A DNA stretch of 64,000 nucleotides from Pseudarcicella hirudinis (GCF_900115665.1 NZ_FOXH01000006.1:62001-126000), one strand, 5' to 3'; positions 36,590-46,573 are shown, numbered from the stretch's first letter. Numbers and translations are program-made. Notes: generated from the letters alone by a model not told the origin.

Positions 36590-38416
36590 ATGAAAATTCA
36601 ACTGCTTGACGTCATTGTCATTATTGCATATTTAGCACTTGTTTCGGTCATAGGAATTGTATTACAAAAACAGGCCAAAAGAAGTAAAAATGATTATTTA
36701 TTAGGAGGAAACTCTATGCCATTCTGGATGCTTGGCGTTTCAAATGCTTCCGGAATGTTTGATATTTCAGGTACTGCCTGGATGGTGGCAATTATGTTTG
36801 TTTATGGCGTAAAAAGCATCTGGCTGCCCTGGTTATGGCCAGTATTTAACCAGATATTCATGATGGTTTATCTGTCCGTCTGGCTGAGAAGGTCAAATGT
36901 TTCTACCGGAGCAGAATGGATGCTGACCCGGTTTGGAACCAAAGCCGATGCACAGCTTTCCCATAAAATTATTATTGCTTTTGCATTACTCTGCTGCCTT
37001 GGTTTTATGGCTTATGGTTTTATAGGACTGGGGAAATTCATTGAGATTTTTATTCCCTGGGAAATTGTAAAACCTTACGCTCCAATCAACGTCGCTCCCG
37101 AATATGTGGCACACCTTTATGGTATTATTTTTACTTTATTTACGGTTTTCTATTCTCTGCTGGGCGGTATGAAAAGTATCGTCTGGGCTGATCTGATTCA
37201 TTATATCATCATGGTTTTTGTTTCGATTGCAATAGCAATTATTGCCATGAATGCACTGTCAACACATGTTTTAGCTGTTCCTCAGGGTTGGTCAGATCTG
37301 TTTTTCGGAAAAGAATTAAATATGGATTGGTCAGGGTACGTAGAAGGAGTTAATGAAAAAATTCACGATGACGGGTTTTCTCCTTTTGGTTATTTCTTTG
37401 CTTTAATGACAGCCAAAGGTATTTTATCGAGTCTGGCTGGCCCCGCCCCAAATTATGATATGCAAAAAATACTCTCAACCAAATCCCCGAGAGAGGCCGC
37501 TCTGATGAGTATGATTGTCAATGTGGTTTTACTTCCTACCAGGTATTTGTTGATTATCGGGATAGCGGTTTTAGCTTTATTATTTTACAAAGACATCAAT
37601 ATCAGCACCGCAAACGGACTGGATTTCGAGCGTATTTTACCTTCAGTATTAAATACATTTATTCCCTCTGGTTTGCTGGGTCTTATTTTAGTTGGTTTGA
37701 TGGGCGCATTTATGGGAACCTTTGCCGGAACATTCAATGCAGCTCAGGCTTATCTGGTAAACGACATTTACCTGAAATCAATTAATCCTAATGCGAGTAA
37801 CAAACAAATCAGCAGCATGAATTATCTCACAGGACTCACTGTGGTGGTAATCAGCATATTGCTTGGCTTTTTTGCCAAAGATGTCAACAGTATTTTACAA
37901 TGGATTGTATCTGCTTTATACGGCGGATATATTGCAGCAAACGTTTTGAAATGGCATTGGTGGAGATTCAACAGTTACGGATTTTTCTGGGGAATGCTTA
38001 TGGGAATCACTTCTTCCATGATTTTACCGACGATTTTCCCGCATGCACTTCCATTGTATTATTTTCCGGTTATTCTTTTTTTATCGGGATTGGGTTCTGT
38101 AATCGGCTCTTTAATGACCCCGCCTACAGATGTGGACGTGCTGAAAAAGTTTTATCAGAATATTCGTCCCTGGGGTTTCTGGAAGCCTATTGAGCAATTG
38201 GTCTTGGCTGAGAACCCTGATTTTGAAGCTAATAAGGACTTTAAAGCGGATATGTTTAACGTGCTGATTGGTACAATCGCCCAGACTTCTATAACCGCTC
38301 TGCCCGTTTTTGTGGTGCTGATGATGCCGGCTCAAATTGGTATCACTGCAGCGGTGCTGGCTGTTTGTGTAGTGATCCTTTGGAAAACATGGTATAAAAA
38401 ACTTCCTATCTCTTAA
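36590..38416 (+). CDS. Sodium:solute symporter (SSS family)
   Basis: A 608-residue inner-membrane transporter with about fourteen helices. The family signs are KNDYLLGGNSMPFWMLGVSNASGMFDISGTAWM in TM1-2 (cited in part), FYSLLGGMKSIVWADLIHYIIM, and GLMGAFMGTFAGTFNAAQAYLVNDIY for the sodium-binding region. The extra C-terminal segment, longer than in classical family members, ends in two further helices. In this locus it probably imports a di- or monosaccharide, such as mannosylglucose or mannose, into the cytoplasm for the GH130 enzyme encoded next. Confidence 0.88.
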   Translation: MKIQLLDVIVIIAYLALVSVIGIVLQKQAKRSKNDYLLGGNSMPFWMLGVSNASGMFDISGTAWMVAIMFVYGVKSIWLPWLWPVFNQIFMMVYLSVWLRRSNVSTGAEWMLTRFGTKADAQLSHKIIIAFALLCCLGFMAYGFIGLGKFIEIFIPWEIVKPYAPINVAPEYVAHLYGIIFTLFTVFYSLLGGMKSIVWADLIHYIIMVFVSIAIAIIAMNALSTHVLAVPQGWSDLFFGKELNMDWSGYVEGVNEKIHDDGFSPFGYFFALMTAKGILSSLAGPAPNYDMQKILSTKSPREAALMSMIVNVVLLPTRYLLIIGIAVLALLFYKDINISTANGLDFERILPSVLNTFIPSGLLGLILVGLMGAFMGTFAGTFNAAQAYLVNDIYLKSINPNASNKQISSMNYLTGLTVVVISILLGFFAKDVNSILQWIVSALYGGYIAANVLKWHWWRFNSYGFFWGMLMGITSSMILPTIFPHALPLYYFPVILFLSGLGSVIGSLMTPPTDVDVLKKFYQNIRPWGFWKPIEQLVLAENPDFEANKDFKADMFNVLIGTIAQTSITALPVFVVLMMPAQIGITAAVLAVCVVILWKTWYKKLPIS

Positions 38417-38540
38417 ATATTTAAAAAGTATCTGCAAGGGTTGATGCATTGCATTCCCAGTTTTGAGGATTTATTGCCCGGAAATTTCTGCAAAGAACAC
38501 GACCGTCCTTCAATACTTTTTTATAATCAAATATGTACAT

Positions 38541-39728
38541 ATGAAAATTTTTGAAGAGCGTTTGCAGCAATTAAAAGACAATCACGAGGCTTTAGTAACG
38601 CAAAAGAACAAAAAACAAACTTTAGGAAACGGCGTGTATGACCGGTATGAAAATCCGGTTCTGACCGCCCAGCATTCCCCGCTTTCATGGAGATACGATT
38701 TCAATCCTGAAACAAATCCTTTCCTGATGGAACGCTTTGGTATCAATGCGACTTTCAATGCAGGTGCTATAAAATGGCAGGGGAAATATATTCTGGTTGT
38801 AAGAGTTGAAGGTCTGGACAGAAAATCTTTCTTTGCCATTGCAGAGAGTCCGAACGGGATTGACAATTTTCGTTTTTGGGAATATCCTGTAAATATGCCT
38901 GAAACTGAAGAGCCGGATGGCAACGTTTATGACATGCGTTTGGTAAAACATGAGGATGGCTGGGTATATGGATTATTCTGTACGGAAAGAAAAGATCCGA
39001 ATGCTAAACCCGGCGATGAGTCTTCTGCCGTAGCACAATGCGGTCTTGCAAGAACAAAGGATTTAATCAACTGGGAACGCCTTCCTGATTTAAAGAGTCC
39101 TTCCCCGCAACAAAGAAATGTGGTGCTTCACCCGGAATTTGTAAATGGTAAATATGCTTTTTATACTCGTCCTCAGGATGGATTTATCGAGGCCGGAACA
39201 GGTGGCGGAATCGGCTTTGGTTTTGCTGACACTATGGAAAACGCAGTAGTTGAAAAAGAGTTTATTGTTGACGAAAAACGTTATCATACTGTTTATGAAG
39301 TCAAGAACGGACAAGGCCCCGCTCCTATCAAAACACATTTAGGCTGGCTGCATCTTGCACATGGGGTAAGAAATACCGCAGCAGGATTACGCTATGTTTT
39401 GTATGTATTCATGACTGACCTGAATGATCTTACCAGGGTAATTTATAAACCCGGTGGTTATTTTATCGCACCGGAAGGCATTGAAAGGGTTGGTGATGTT
39501 TCCAATGTAACTTTCGCAAATGGCTGGATTCCGGATGATAATGGCAACGTTTTTATCTATTATGCCTCATCAGATACCCGTATGCATGTGGCCACATCAA
39601 CCTTGGATCAATTGATCGACTATGTTGTGAATACTCCGGCAGATGGCTTTCGTTCGAGTACCTCAGTAGAAACTGTTTATCAGATTATCGATAAAAATAA
39701 GGCCTTTTCAACCCTTGCTGCTGTCTGA
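38541..39728 (+). CDS. GH130 glycoside phosphorylase, probably mannosylglucose phosphorylase
   Basis: A 395-residue cytoplasmic phosphorylase of family GH130. The features resemble subfamily 1 (4-O-beta-D-mannosyl-D-glucose phosphorylase): [33 protein letters not shown], the catalytic-Asp segment [15 protein letters not shown], and the phosphate-binding [18 protein letters not shown]. It would turn Man-beta-1,4-Glc and phosphate into mannose 1-phosphate and glucose. A TTG at 38463 adds 26 residues of non-family sequence. The ATG at 38541 is preferred because MKIFEERL starts the family. Lies 124 bp after the symporter; a strong terminator follows. Confidence 0.88.
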   Translation: MKIFEERLQQLKDNHEALVTQKNKKQTLGNGVYDRYENPVLTAQHSPLSWRYDFNPETNPFLMERFGINATFNAGAIKWQGKYILVVRVEGLDRKSFFAIAESPNGIDNFRFWEYPVNMPETEEPDGNVYDMRLVKHEDGWVYGLFCTERKDPNAKPGDESSAVAQCGLARTKDLINWERLPDLKSPSPQQRNVVLHPEFVNGKYAFYTRPQDGFIEAGTGGGIGFGFADTMENAVVEKEFIVDEKRYHTVYEVKNGQGPAPIKTHLGWLHLAHGVRNTAAGLRYVLYVFMTDLNDLTRVIYKPGGYFIAPEGIERVGDVSNVTFANGWIPDDNGNVFIYYASSDTRMHVATSTLDQLIDYVVNTPADGFRSSTSVETVYQIIDKNKAFSTLAAV

Positions 39729-39740
39729 TCCTAAAAACAA

Positions 39741-39780
39741 AGAAAGGTACATGCTGAAGTATTTCAGCATGTACCTTTCT
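39741..39780. terminator. Bidirectional hairpin terminator
   Basis: A perfect 18-bp stem (39741-39758 with 39763-39780, loop GTAT) between the ends of the convergent GH130 and sigma-factor genes, with A-rich and T-rich arm ends, so it can stop both transcripts. Confidence 0.83.
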
Positions 39781-39795
39781 GGTAATCAGACTTTT

Positions 39796-40392
39796 CTAAA
39801 CACTCAGAAGTGCTGTCAGCAGAAACCAGATTCCGGGTTGATTTAAATCTTTTCTTAAACTTTCGAGGGCAGTATGAATCAGGTTATAAACACTCCGAAC
39901 CTTAAGTGACATAATATCAGAGATTTGAGGATAAGAAAGTCCCTCAATATATAACAAGGTGATCGCTTCTTTCTGCCGGTTAGATAACTGGTTGATAGCC
40001 TGTTTCAATATTTCCTGATGATGCGCTTCGGTCTGACTGATAATCAATTCTAATTCCGGAGAAAAAAACACATCCTTTTCATCTCTTCCTTCCATAAATT
40101 CCACATAAACGCTTTCTTTCTGAATCGCCCTGTACACTTTCCGCCGGATGGCCTTCAGCAGATAATACTTTACAGAATCCGTATCAGCCAGATTACTCCG
40201 GCTTCGCCAAAGCTCAACAAAGAGGTTTTGAATACAATCTTTTACAATATTTTCTTCCCGTACGATATGATAGCTATATTGGTATAAAACAGGGAAAAAC
40301 CGGGTATATATTAGAGAGAAAGCCTTCTCATCACCATCACGAAAATTTCGCCATAGCTTTTCTTCATCGTGCTCATTTGTTGATTGACTCAT
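39796..40392 (-). CDS. ECF RNA polymerase sigma factor
   Basis: A 198-residue sigma-70 family factor with region 2 (FSLIYTRFFPVLYQYSYHIV, IVKDCIQNLFVELWRSR) and region 4 (AINQLSNRQKEAITLLYIEGLSYPQI, with MSLKVRSVYNLI as recognition helix). It resembles the Bacteroidota family of ECF factors that usually sit next to a FecR-type anti-sigma gene and a SusC gene. Here no anti-sigma gene is adjacent; a rhamnosidase gene lies upstream and a phosphorylase converges on it. The C-terminus carries a short hydrophobic tail (GIWFLLTALLSV), which might tether it to the membrane. Confidence 0.9.
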   Translation of the reverse strand: MSQSTNEHDEEKLWRNFRDGDEKAFSLIYTRFFPVLYQYSYHIVREENIVKDCIQNLFVELWRSRSNLADTDSVKYYLLKAIRRKVYRAIQKESVYVEFMEGRDEKDVFFSPELELIISQTEAHHQEILKQAINQLSNRQKEAITLLYIEGLSYPQISDIMSLKVRSVYNLIHTALESLRKDLNQPGIWFLLTALLSV

Positions 40393-40727
40393 AAAGTTCA
40401 GGTATAAGGTATCCTTTTCGAAAGATAAATCCCTTAAATATGATAAAATACTCCCTCATTTACAGGTATTTATTTCATGGAAGGCCAAAGGTTTTTCCGC
40501 AAGAAAGCTCAAATTTCAGAGTACCGGGAATCATTATTACCTGTAAGCGGGGGTTAAATTACAGATTCCCAACCCTCACTCTTAACAGATGATAATAAAA
40601 TTCATATTGGAAATTTATAAAATTATATTGGCAAATTGGAATTACAGACGGGAAAAATCTTTTCAGGAGGGGATATGAGAATGGAGAAGCAGGATTTTAT
40701 TTTTACCCTGCTTCTCTTTATTTAATC
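40393..40727. other. Intergenic stretch with a terminator, otherwise empty
   Basis: 335 bp between two minus-strand genes, the sigma factor start and the rhamnosidase end. The right end holds the hairpin at 40684-40716. I see no reading frame, no ATAGTACTAT motif and no clear promoter for the sigma factor, although one must be here or further upstream. Confidence 0.5.
40684..40716 (-). terminator. Probable terminator of the rhamnosidase gene
   Basis: GAGAAGCAGG (40684-40693) pairs with CCTGCTTCTC (40707-40716), a 10-bp stem with a 13-nt A/T-rich loop, 11 bp past the rhamnosidase stop on the minus strand. There is no clean U tract on that strand, so confidence is moderate. Confidence 0.6.
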
Positions 40728-43454
40728 TTAAAACTTCAATTCAAACAAATACGTCCCGGCAGATAACGTTTTGGTAAAGACCTGATTATCAGTACCCTGA
40801 ATTTTCATAAGCGTATTTTCTGTACTTATTGTTTTCTGATTTTCAAACACATTCCGGCCTTTTTCAAGTATAAGACGAAGCTTTGCTGTAGAGTTCGGAG
40901 GAATAACTACCTTGTACTGAATTACATTGTTTTCTCTTGTCCAGGAAGAAACGATCTTTCCTTCAGGGCCATCATGAGATGCCTCAAAATGATTCAGATT
41001 TTGGACAAAATGAGGTTCAAGCAGAATATTTCTAAATCCGGGCTGATCAGGATCGGGCTTAATACCTCCCAGAGATTTATAAAACCATGCTCCTATTTCC
41101 CCGAACATAATATGGTTTCTGGAAATATCAGATTTGGCATCAATCGGCCAGTTTTCATACAATGTTGTCGCTCCGTTCACAATCCACCAGCCCCAGGACG
41201 GATATGTTTCCTGAGAAGCAACTTTATACGCCGCATCAGCATATCCGTTTTCACTCAAAGCATTCAAAATAGCTTTGGTTCCCAGCAATCCTACATCAAG
41301 ATGGTTATTATCTGCCTCAACTCTTTTGGCCAGATTCTCAGCTACTTTATTTTTATACAAATCCGGAACAAGTCCCCAGAACAACGCAACACTCAGTTCT
41401 GTCTGAATTCCATTTCCGTATAAGCCTGTTTCTTTATTAAAATATTTAGCGTTAAAAGCATCTTTAATCTTAAGTGCCAGTTTATTATATTTTACAAAAT
41501 CTGCTTCTTTTCCAAGAAGTTTTGCCGCTTTTGCCAGAATACCTGCATCGGCATAATAATATGCTGTGGATGTCAGCTCCACCGGAGATTTGGATTTAAC
41601 CGGAACCCAATCGCCCAAACCCCAGGTTGTCAGTCCTGAAGGACTGATTTCAGTAATATGATCTACATACCTTTTTATATTATCATAGGAATCTGCCAGC
41701 AATTTCTTATCCCCGTAAAAAAGGTAAATATTCCAGGGAATTATGGCAATTGTACTGGTCCAGTCGGGACCATTTCCCCATTCATACCCCCAGCCTCCTG
41801 TTGGGATAATAGAAGGAAGAACCCCGTTAGGCTGTTGCTCGTCACGGTGATCCGCAAGCCATTTCTCATAAATTGTGATGCCGTCAAAATTATATAAACC
41901 TGTTTCTATGGCAATCTGGGCATCTCCTGTCCATCCATTCTTCTCCCTTTGAGGGCAGTCAGTCGGATAACCGAAGAGATTTGACAGGTATGAATTATTT
42001 GTCGCTTTCCAGATTTTATCTACCACCTGATTAGAGGATTTTATTTCTCCCGCTGCCGGAACATCGCTATGCATAAAAATCCCTGTCAGACTTTCTTTAG
42101 ATAATTCCACAGGTTGATCAGCTGTAATTTCTACATATTGAAAACCTTTATAATTGAACTTTGGCGTAAACGTTTCTTCCGAATTTCCTTTGAGAATAAA
42201 TATATCTGTCTGAAAAGGGTCTGAATCATCCGTAGGTCTGTAATGAACATCAATATTTGACAAATCAACATGTCCGTTTTCCATAAGCCTTTCAGCATGT
42301 TTCAATCGAATAGTTGTTCCGGGAAGTCCTTTAACCTTAATTCTGCTGACTCCGGAGATATTTCTTCCCAAATCAAACACATAATTGCTTTCCGTGATTT
42401 TATTGAACTTTTGAACCGGAATTTCTTCCACATCCCTGATCGGATGTAACAATTGTGCTACAATATTTTCTGAAGGAGCTGAGCGGAAAATAACATCTTT
42501 CCAGGAAGAATCTTCGAATTTCGGAGTATTCCAACCTGGTTGTTCCAGGCGGGCATCATAATGTTCTGCCGTATAAATACTGTTAAATACCACCGGACTC
42601 AATGATGTTTTCCAACCTTTGCCTGAGCTAATCGTTTCTACAGAACCGTCTTCATAAACAATCCTGATATCCATACAAAATGCAGGTCTTCCCCTCCAGG
42701 GTGCTTTATCAAAATACCAGACCGCCGTAGACTGATGATTATACCAGCCATTTCCCAGTAAAACGCCCACAGCATTTATGCCATCCTGCATGGCTGAAGT
42801 CACATCATGTGTGACATAAAGCGTCCTCCGGTCGAAACGTGTGTACATCGGATCGAGCCTGTGATTGCCAATTTTCTTTCCGTTCAGATACAATTCATAC
42901 AAACCTGCAACTGCTATATATGCCCGGGCCGAAAGAATCTTTTTTGAAGCAGAAAAGGTCTTTCTGAAATAAGGAGCCGGTTTAGTTGTCACATCATGTG
43001 AATCGCTGATCCAGGAGCCTTTCCAGTTTTTCATACCTTTCATCCCAGTTTCAAAACCGGTGATGAACGATGTTTTTGCCCTTATGCCGTCTTTATCCCA
43101 GACTTCAACCTTCCAGTAGTATTTTGTAAATGCTTTTAAGTCTGAACCTTTATAGCTTTCGAGCGTAGAAGAAGATAATACTTTTCCGGAGTTCCAGACA
43201 TCCGCCTGTCCTTTAAGCAATTTCAGCGAATCGGTTCCCACAAAAATCTGATAGGCCGTTTGCTTTGCGCCGGAACGGGAATCATTCAATTGCCATGATA
43301 ATCGTGGCTGCACAGCATCCACTCCTATGGGATTGACAAGGTGTTCACATTTCAAAGCTATCGGCTGACAGGGAACTTCCGCTTTTGCTATGATTTCCTG
43401 GAGGAATAAACAAAAAATCAGAAGGAGACAAAAACTCTTTTTTTGAGAGATCAT
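40728..43454 (-). CDS. GH78 alpha-L-rhamnosidase
   Basis: A 908-residue secreted glycosidase. The signal peptide (FCLLLIFCLFLQEIIAKA) is followed by a fibronectin-like N-domain (LVNPIGVDAVQPRLSWQL), a jelly roll (ISDSHDVTTKPAPYFRKTF; LYELYLNGKKIGNHRLDP), and the (alpha/alpha)6 catalytic barrel. The barrel has the acidic motif DCPQREKNGWTGDAQ, then DWTSTIAIIPWNIY and GWGYEWG. A C-terminal beta domain follows (LEPHFVQNLNHFEAS, PPNSTAKLRL). It removes terminal alpha-L-rhamnose. It faces away from the GH2 gene across 390 bp, and no rhamnose catabolic gene is nearby. Confidence 0.92.
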   Translation of the reverse strand: MISQKKSFCLLLIFCLFLQEIIAKAEVPCQPIALKCEHLVNPIGVDAVQPRLSWQLNDSRSGAKQTAYQIFVGTDSLKLLKGQADVWNSGKVLSSSTLESYKGSDLKAFTKYYWKVEVWDKDGIRAKTSFITGFETGMKGMKNWKGSWISDSHDVTTKPAPYFRKTFSASKKILSARAYIAVAGLYELYLNGKKIGNHRLDPMYTRFDRRTLYVTHDVTSAMQDGINAVGVLLGNGWYNHQSTAVWYFDKAPWRGRPAFCMDIRIVYEDGSVETISSGKGWKTSLSPVVFNSIYTAEHYDARLEQPGWNTPKFEDSSWKDVIFRSAPSENIVAQLLHPIRDVEEIPVQKFNKITESNYVFDLGRNISGVSRIKVKGLPGTTIRLKHAERLMENGHVDLSNIDVHYRPTDDSDPFQTDIFILKGNSEETFTPKFNYKGFQYVEITADQPVELSKESLTGIFMHSDVPAAGEIKSSNQVVDKIWKATNNSYLSNLFGYPTDCPQREKNGWTGDAQIAIETGLYNFDGITIYEKWLADHRDEQQPNGVLPSIIPTGGWGYEWGNGPDWTSTIAIIPWNIYLFYGDKKLLADSYDNIKRYVDHITEISPSGLTTWGLGDWVPVKSKSPVELTSTAYYYADAGILAKAAKLLGKEADFVKYNKLALKIKDAFNAKYFNKETGLYGNGIQTELSVALFWGLVPDLYKNKVAENLAKRVEADNNHLDVGLLGTKAILNALSENGYADAAYKVASQETYPSWGWWIVNGATTLYENWPIDAKSDISRNHIMFGEIGAWFYKSLGGIKPDPDQPGFRNILLEPHFVQNLNHFEASHDGPEGKIVSSWTRENNVIQYKVVIPPNSTAKLRLILEKGRNVFENQKTISTENTLMKIQGTDNQVFTKTLSAGTYLFELKF

Positions 43455-43844
43455 ATAGGAACAGATAGTAAAATAATGTCGGAATGCTTCGTGTTAATTT
43501 ATAAAAATATACTTACAAAGGCTTTATATATTTTTCTTTACGGAAAGTTTCAGTGTCTGCAAATATAAAAGGAATATTACTGTAGAAGGGGTTCGGAAAC
43601 GTCTCCTGCATGATAAGACAGGTCATTGCAAGTCCTGATATAGACTTAAATTGTTCGCTTAACAAATAAAAAAGATACGATTTAAGCCTTTGGAAGAACT
43701 TTTTAGTAATTACTACTTAAGAATCTCTCATAAAAAAGTAGTTAATGCTCAATTCCGTTTTTACCGAAAAGCCGGGTCGTTATTTTTCGAAAAAAAATTA
43801 TTAATGTTTCTGCAATTACATTCTTTGTAATTGCTCTACTTATC
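43455..43844. promoter_or_regulatory. Divergent regulatory region between GH78 and GH2 genes
   Basis: A 390-bp gap. On the minus strand TATATTTG (43560-43567) fits the Bacteroidota -7 consensus for the rhamnosidase gene. The plus side has palindrome TAGTAATTACTA (43705-43716) and GTAGTTAATGCTCAAT (43739-43754), the latter 15 of 16 identical to the site ahead of SusC and, like it, preceded by a run of A. This links the GH2 gene to the same regulator. Confidence 0.55.
43812..43834 (+). promoter_or_regulatory. Inverted repeat over the GH2 ribosome-binding region
   Basis: GCAATTAC and GTAATTGC flank a 7-base loop (ATTCTTT), ending 10 bp before the ATG at 43845. As RNA it could mask translation start; as DNA it could be an operator at the promoter. 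Confidence 0.4.
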
Positions 43845-46514
43845 ATGCGAAAAGACTTCAATATCAAACTGCCCGCAATATTATTTTTTTTAATGTCGGG
43901 AATTATGCTGCAATTTTCCGGTCATGTTACTTTCGCCCAAAACCAGTATGAATTAAATGAAGGCTGGAAATGTGCCCCGATTAAAACAGTAAAAGATGAT
44001 GGCAAAACGATTTCAAAAACCGGCTTTTCTCTGGCTGGCTGGAAACCTGCCGTAGTTCCGGGAACTGTGCTGACAACCCTGTTGGCAAACAAGGAAATTC
44101 CGGATCCTTTTTACGGTTTGAACAATGAGAAAATTCCGGATATTTATGATACCGGAAGGGAATTTTATACGTATTGGTTTGTAAAGGAATTTAAAGAACC
44201 TTTCCCGGCAAACGACGATCAGGTCTGGCTGAAATTCAGAGGAATAAACTATAGTTGCGAAATCTTCCTGAATGGTTCAAAAATAAATACCACTGCTTAT
44301 GAAGGAATGTTTCTCAGACAATCTTTTAATATTACACCTTTTCTCTCCAAAGACGGGAATAATCGTATTGCCGTTATTGTTCATCCTCCTGATCCGGTTG
44401 GTAAAGCCAATGGCGGACAAGGCGGAGATGGCATGATTGCTAAAAATGTCTCCATTCAGTACACAGCCGGCTGGGACTGGATCAGACCTATCAGAGATCG
44501 TAATACAGGAATCTGGGACAAAGTTTATATTGAAAAAACCCGGTCTGTTAACCTGAAAGACCCACATATCATTACGCTTGTTCCGGGTAGAAGAACACCG
44601 GAGGGAAATCAGCAACCGGCCGTTATCAAAGTCACAGCTGATCTTGAAAACCCTGGTAATAAGCCTGTTGAAGGTCTTCTGCAATATGTAATTGAGGGAA
44701 ATAAGGTTTCGAAAAAAGTTTCATTAGCACCACATACAACCAAAACCATAACATTGGATGATTTTACGCTGAAAAACCCAAAATTGTGGTGGCCGGCAGG
44801 TTATGGGAAACAATATTTATATAAGGCGCAATTGCAATTTCTTGAAAAAGGAAATATTCAGAGTGATAGCGAAACGGTTACTTTCGGTGTAAGAGAAATT
44901 CAGACTGATTGGAATGCAACAACCGGAAGCCGTCAGATTTATGTAAACGGGCAGAAAATTTTTATCAAAGGAGGTAACTGGATTATTTCAGATGCTATGC
45001 TTCGCTTTTCGGAAGAGCGTTATGATGCAGAAGTTCGTTTTCACCGGGACATGAACCTGAATCTGATCAGAATCTGGGGCGGAGCTTTGGTAGAAAGACC
45101 TGAATTCTATCAGGCCTGCGACAAATACGGGATGCTTGTCTTTCAGGATTTCTGGATTTCCGGCGACTGTAACGGACGTTGGGTTGATCCTCAGAAAAAA
45201 GAAGATCAATGGACCCGGAGAAAATACCCTGATAATCATACTTTATTCCTGAAATCAGCAGAAGATATGATTAAAATGGTAAGAAACCATCCTTCTCTTG
45301 CCATTTGGTGTGGCGGCAATGAAATTACACCTCCGGAAGATATTCTCGTTCCGCTACGAGATTCAATCCTGCCAAAACTGGACGGAACACGTTGGTTTGT
45401 AGAATATTCTAACTCAGACAGCATGTCTTATAATTCGCTGGGAGGAAACGGAGACGGACCATACGGCATTCAGCCAATCAGTACTTTCTGGGAAAACCGG
45501 ACCTTTCCGTTCAATTCTGAAGTTGGTTCAGTGGGAATCGGCGATTATGAGTCCCTGAAAAGGTTTATTCCGAAAGAAAATTTAAATGTTCCTAAATTCG
45601 GTACTTCCGACAAGCCTGACTCCGTATGGACGTATCATACTTATACGGGTGTGGGATACAATCAATACATTGAACCATACGGGCCTTCTAAAGACATAAA
45701 GGATTTTGCCTTAAAAGCTCAGCTGGTTAATTATGATCAATACCGTGGACTCATAGAAGGTTTCAGCGCACATATGTGGGAATGGTACACCGGAGTAATT
45801 ATCTGGAAAACACAGAATCCCTGGACAGCTATGCGCGGACAAATGTATGATTATTACCTTGATCCAAATGCCTGCTTATATGGTCTGAAATCCGGTAGCG
45901 AGCTTTTGCACGTTATGTGCAACCCGGTGGACGGGATGGTCATGATTGTGAACAATGACTTCAAGCCATACAGAAATCTGATGCTTGTTGTCAAAACTTA
46001 TGATATTTCCGGAAAAGAAAAACTCGTTACACAGGTTTTTTCAAATATCGAGCCTGCTTCATTTAAAAAATACTTCTCTGTAAAAAAGACAATAGATGAC
46101 ATGGGGAAAGATAGCGGTGTTTTCTTATCTCTCCAGCTTTTGGATGAAAACAAGAAAGTTCTCAGTGACAATTTCTATTGGTATCCGGATGCCAAAGGCA
46201 ATTATTCCGGCTTGAATAATATGCAGAAAGCTGACAACCTGAAGGTTACAGCACGAAAACAAAGTGAGGGAAAAATAGAAGTAACACTGACAAATCCTTC
46301 AAATAATCCGGTAGCTTTCTTCAACAGAATTTCTCTGGTAAATGAACAAACCAGGGAAAGAGTCTTGCCGACATTTTATGATGACAATTATATTTCTGTC
46401 TCTCCGGGTACTGAGAAACGTGTTATTCTGGAATATAAACCAGACAATCAAAAAACTGTTATTTCAATAGAAGGCTGGAATCTGCCTCAAAAATATATAT
46501 CCATAGAAAAGTAA
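43845..46514 (+). CDS. GH2 exo-glycosidase, probably beta-mannosidase
   Basis: An 889-residue secreted glycosidase (signal peptide ending TFAQ). The N-terminal sugar-binding domain (FWVKEF-type YWFVKEFKEPF, GINYSCEIFLNGSKI) is followed by an immunoglobulin-like domain. The catalytic barrel has acid/base Glu493 in CGGNEITPPED and nucleophile Glu559 in FNSEVGSVG. C-terminal Ig-like domains complete it. RIWGGALVERPEFYQACDKY is typical of the beta-mannosidase and exo-beta-glucosaminidase branch. Next to a GH130 mannosyl phosphorylase, terminal beta-mannose is the best guess; exo-beta-D-glucosaminidase remains possible. Confidence 0.83.
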   Translation: MRKDFNIKLPAILFFLMSGIMLQFSGHVTFAQNQYELNEGWKCAPIKTVKDDGKTISKTGFSLAGWKPAVVPGTVLTTLLANKEIPDPFYGLNNEKIPDIYDTGREFYTYWFVKEFKEPFPANDDQVWLKFRGINYSCEIFLNGSKINTTAYEGMFLRQSFNITPFLSKDGNNRIAVIVHPPDPVGKANGGQGGDGMIAKNVSIQYTAGWDWIRPIRDRNTGIWDKVYIEKTRSVNLKDPHIITLVPGRRTPEGNQQPAVIKVTADLENPGNKPVEGLLQYVIEGNKVSKKVSLAPHTTKTITLDDFTLKNPKLWWPAGYGKQYLYKAQLQFLEKGNIQSDSETVTFGVREIQTDWNATTGSRQIYVNGQKIFIKGGNWIISDAMLRFSEERYDAEVRFHRDMNLNLIRIWGGALVERPEFYQACDKYGMLVFQDFWISGDCNGRWVDPQKKEDQWTRRKYPDNHTLFLKSAEDMIKMVRNHPSLAIWCGGNEITPPEDILVPLRDSILPKLDGTRWFVEYSNSDSMSYNSLGGNGDGPYGIQPISTFWENRTFPFNSEVGSVGIGDYESLKRFIPKENLNVPKFGTSDKPDSVWTYHTYTGVGYNQYIEPYGPSKDIKDFALKAQLVNYDQYRGLIEGFSAHMWEWYTGVIIWKTQNPWTAMRGQMYDYYLDPNACLYGLKSGSELLHVMCNPVDGMVMIVNNDFKPYRNLMLVVKTYDISGKEKLVTQVFSNIEPASFKKYFSVKKTIDDMGKDSGVFLSLQLLDENKKVLSDNFYWYPDAKGNYSGLNNMQKADNLKVTARKQSEGKIEVTLTNPSNNPVAFFNRISLVNEQTRERVLPTFYDDNYISVSPGTEKRVILEYKPDNQKTVISIEGWNLPQKYISIEK

Positions 46515-46518
46515 TTTT

Positions 46519-46567
46519 CCGGAAAAGAAGAAGGTCGCTTTTGAGAGGCGACCTTCTTCTTTTCCGG
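46519..46567. terminator. Strong bidirectional terminator
   Basis: A perfect 20-bp stem (46519-46538 with 46548-46567, loop of 9 nt) lies between the stop of the GH2 gene and the stop of the convergent peptidase gene at 46574. Arms are A-rich at one end and T-rich at the other. Confidence 0.85.
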
Positions 46568-46573
46568 CAGATA

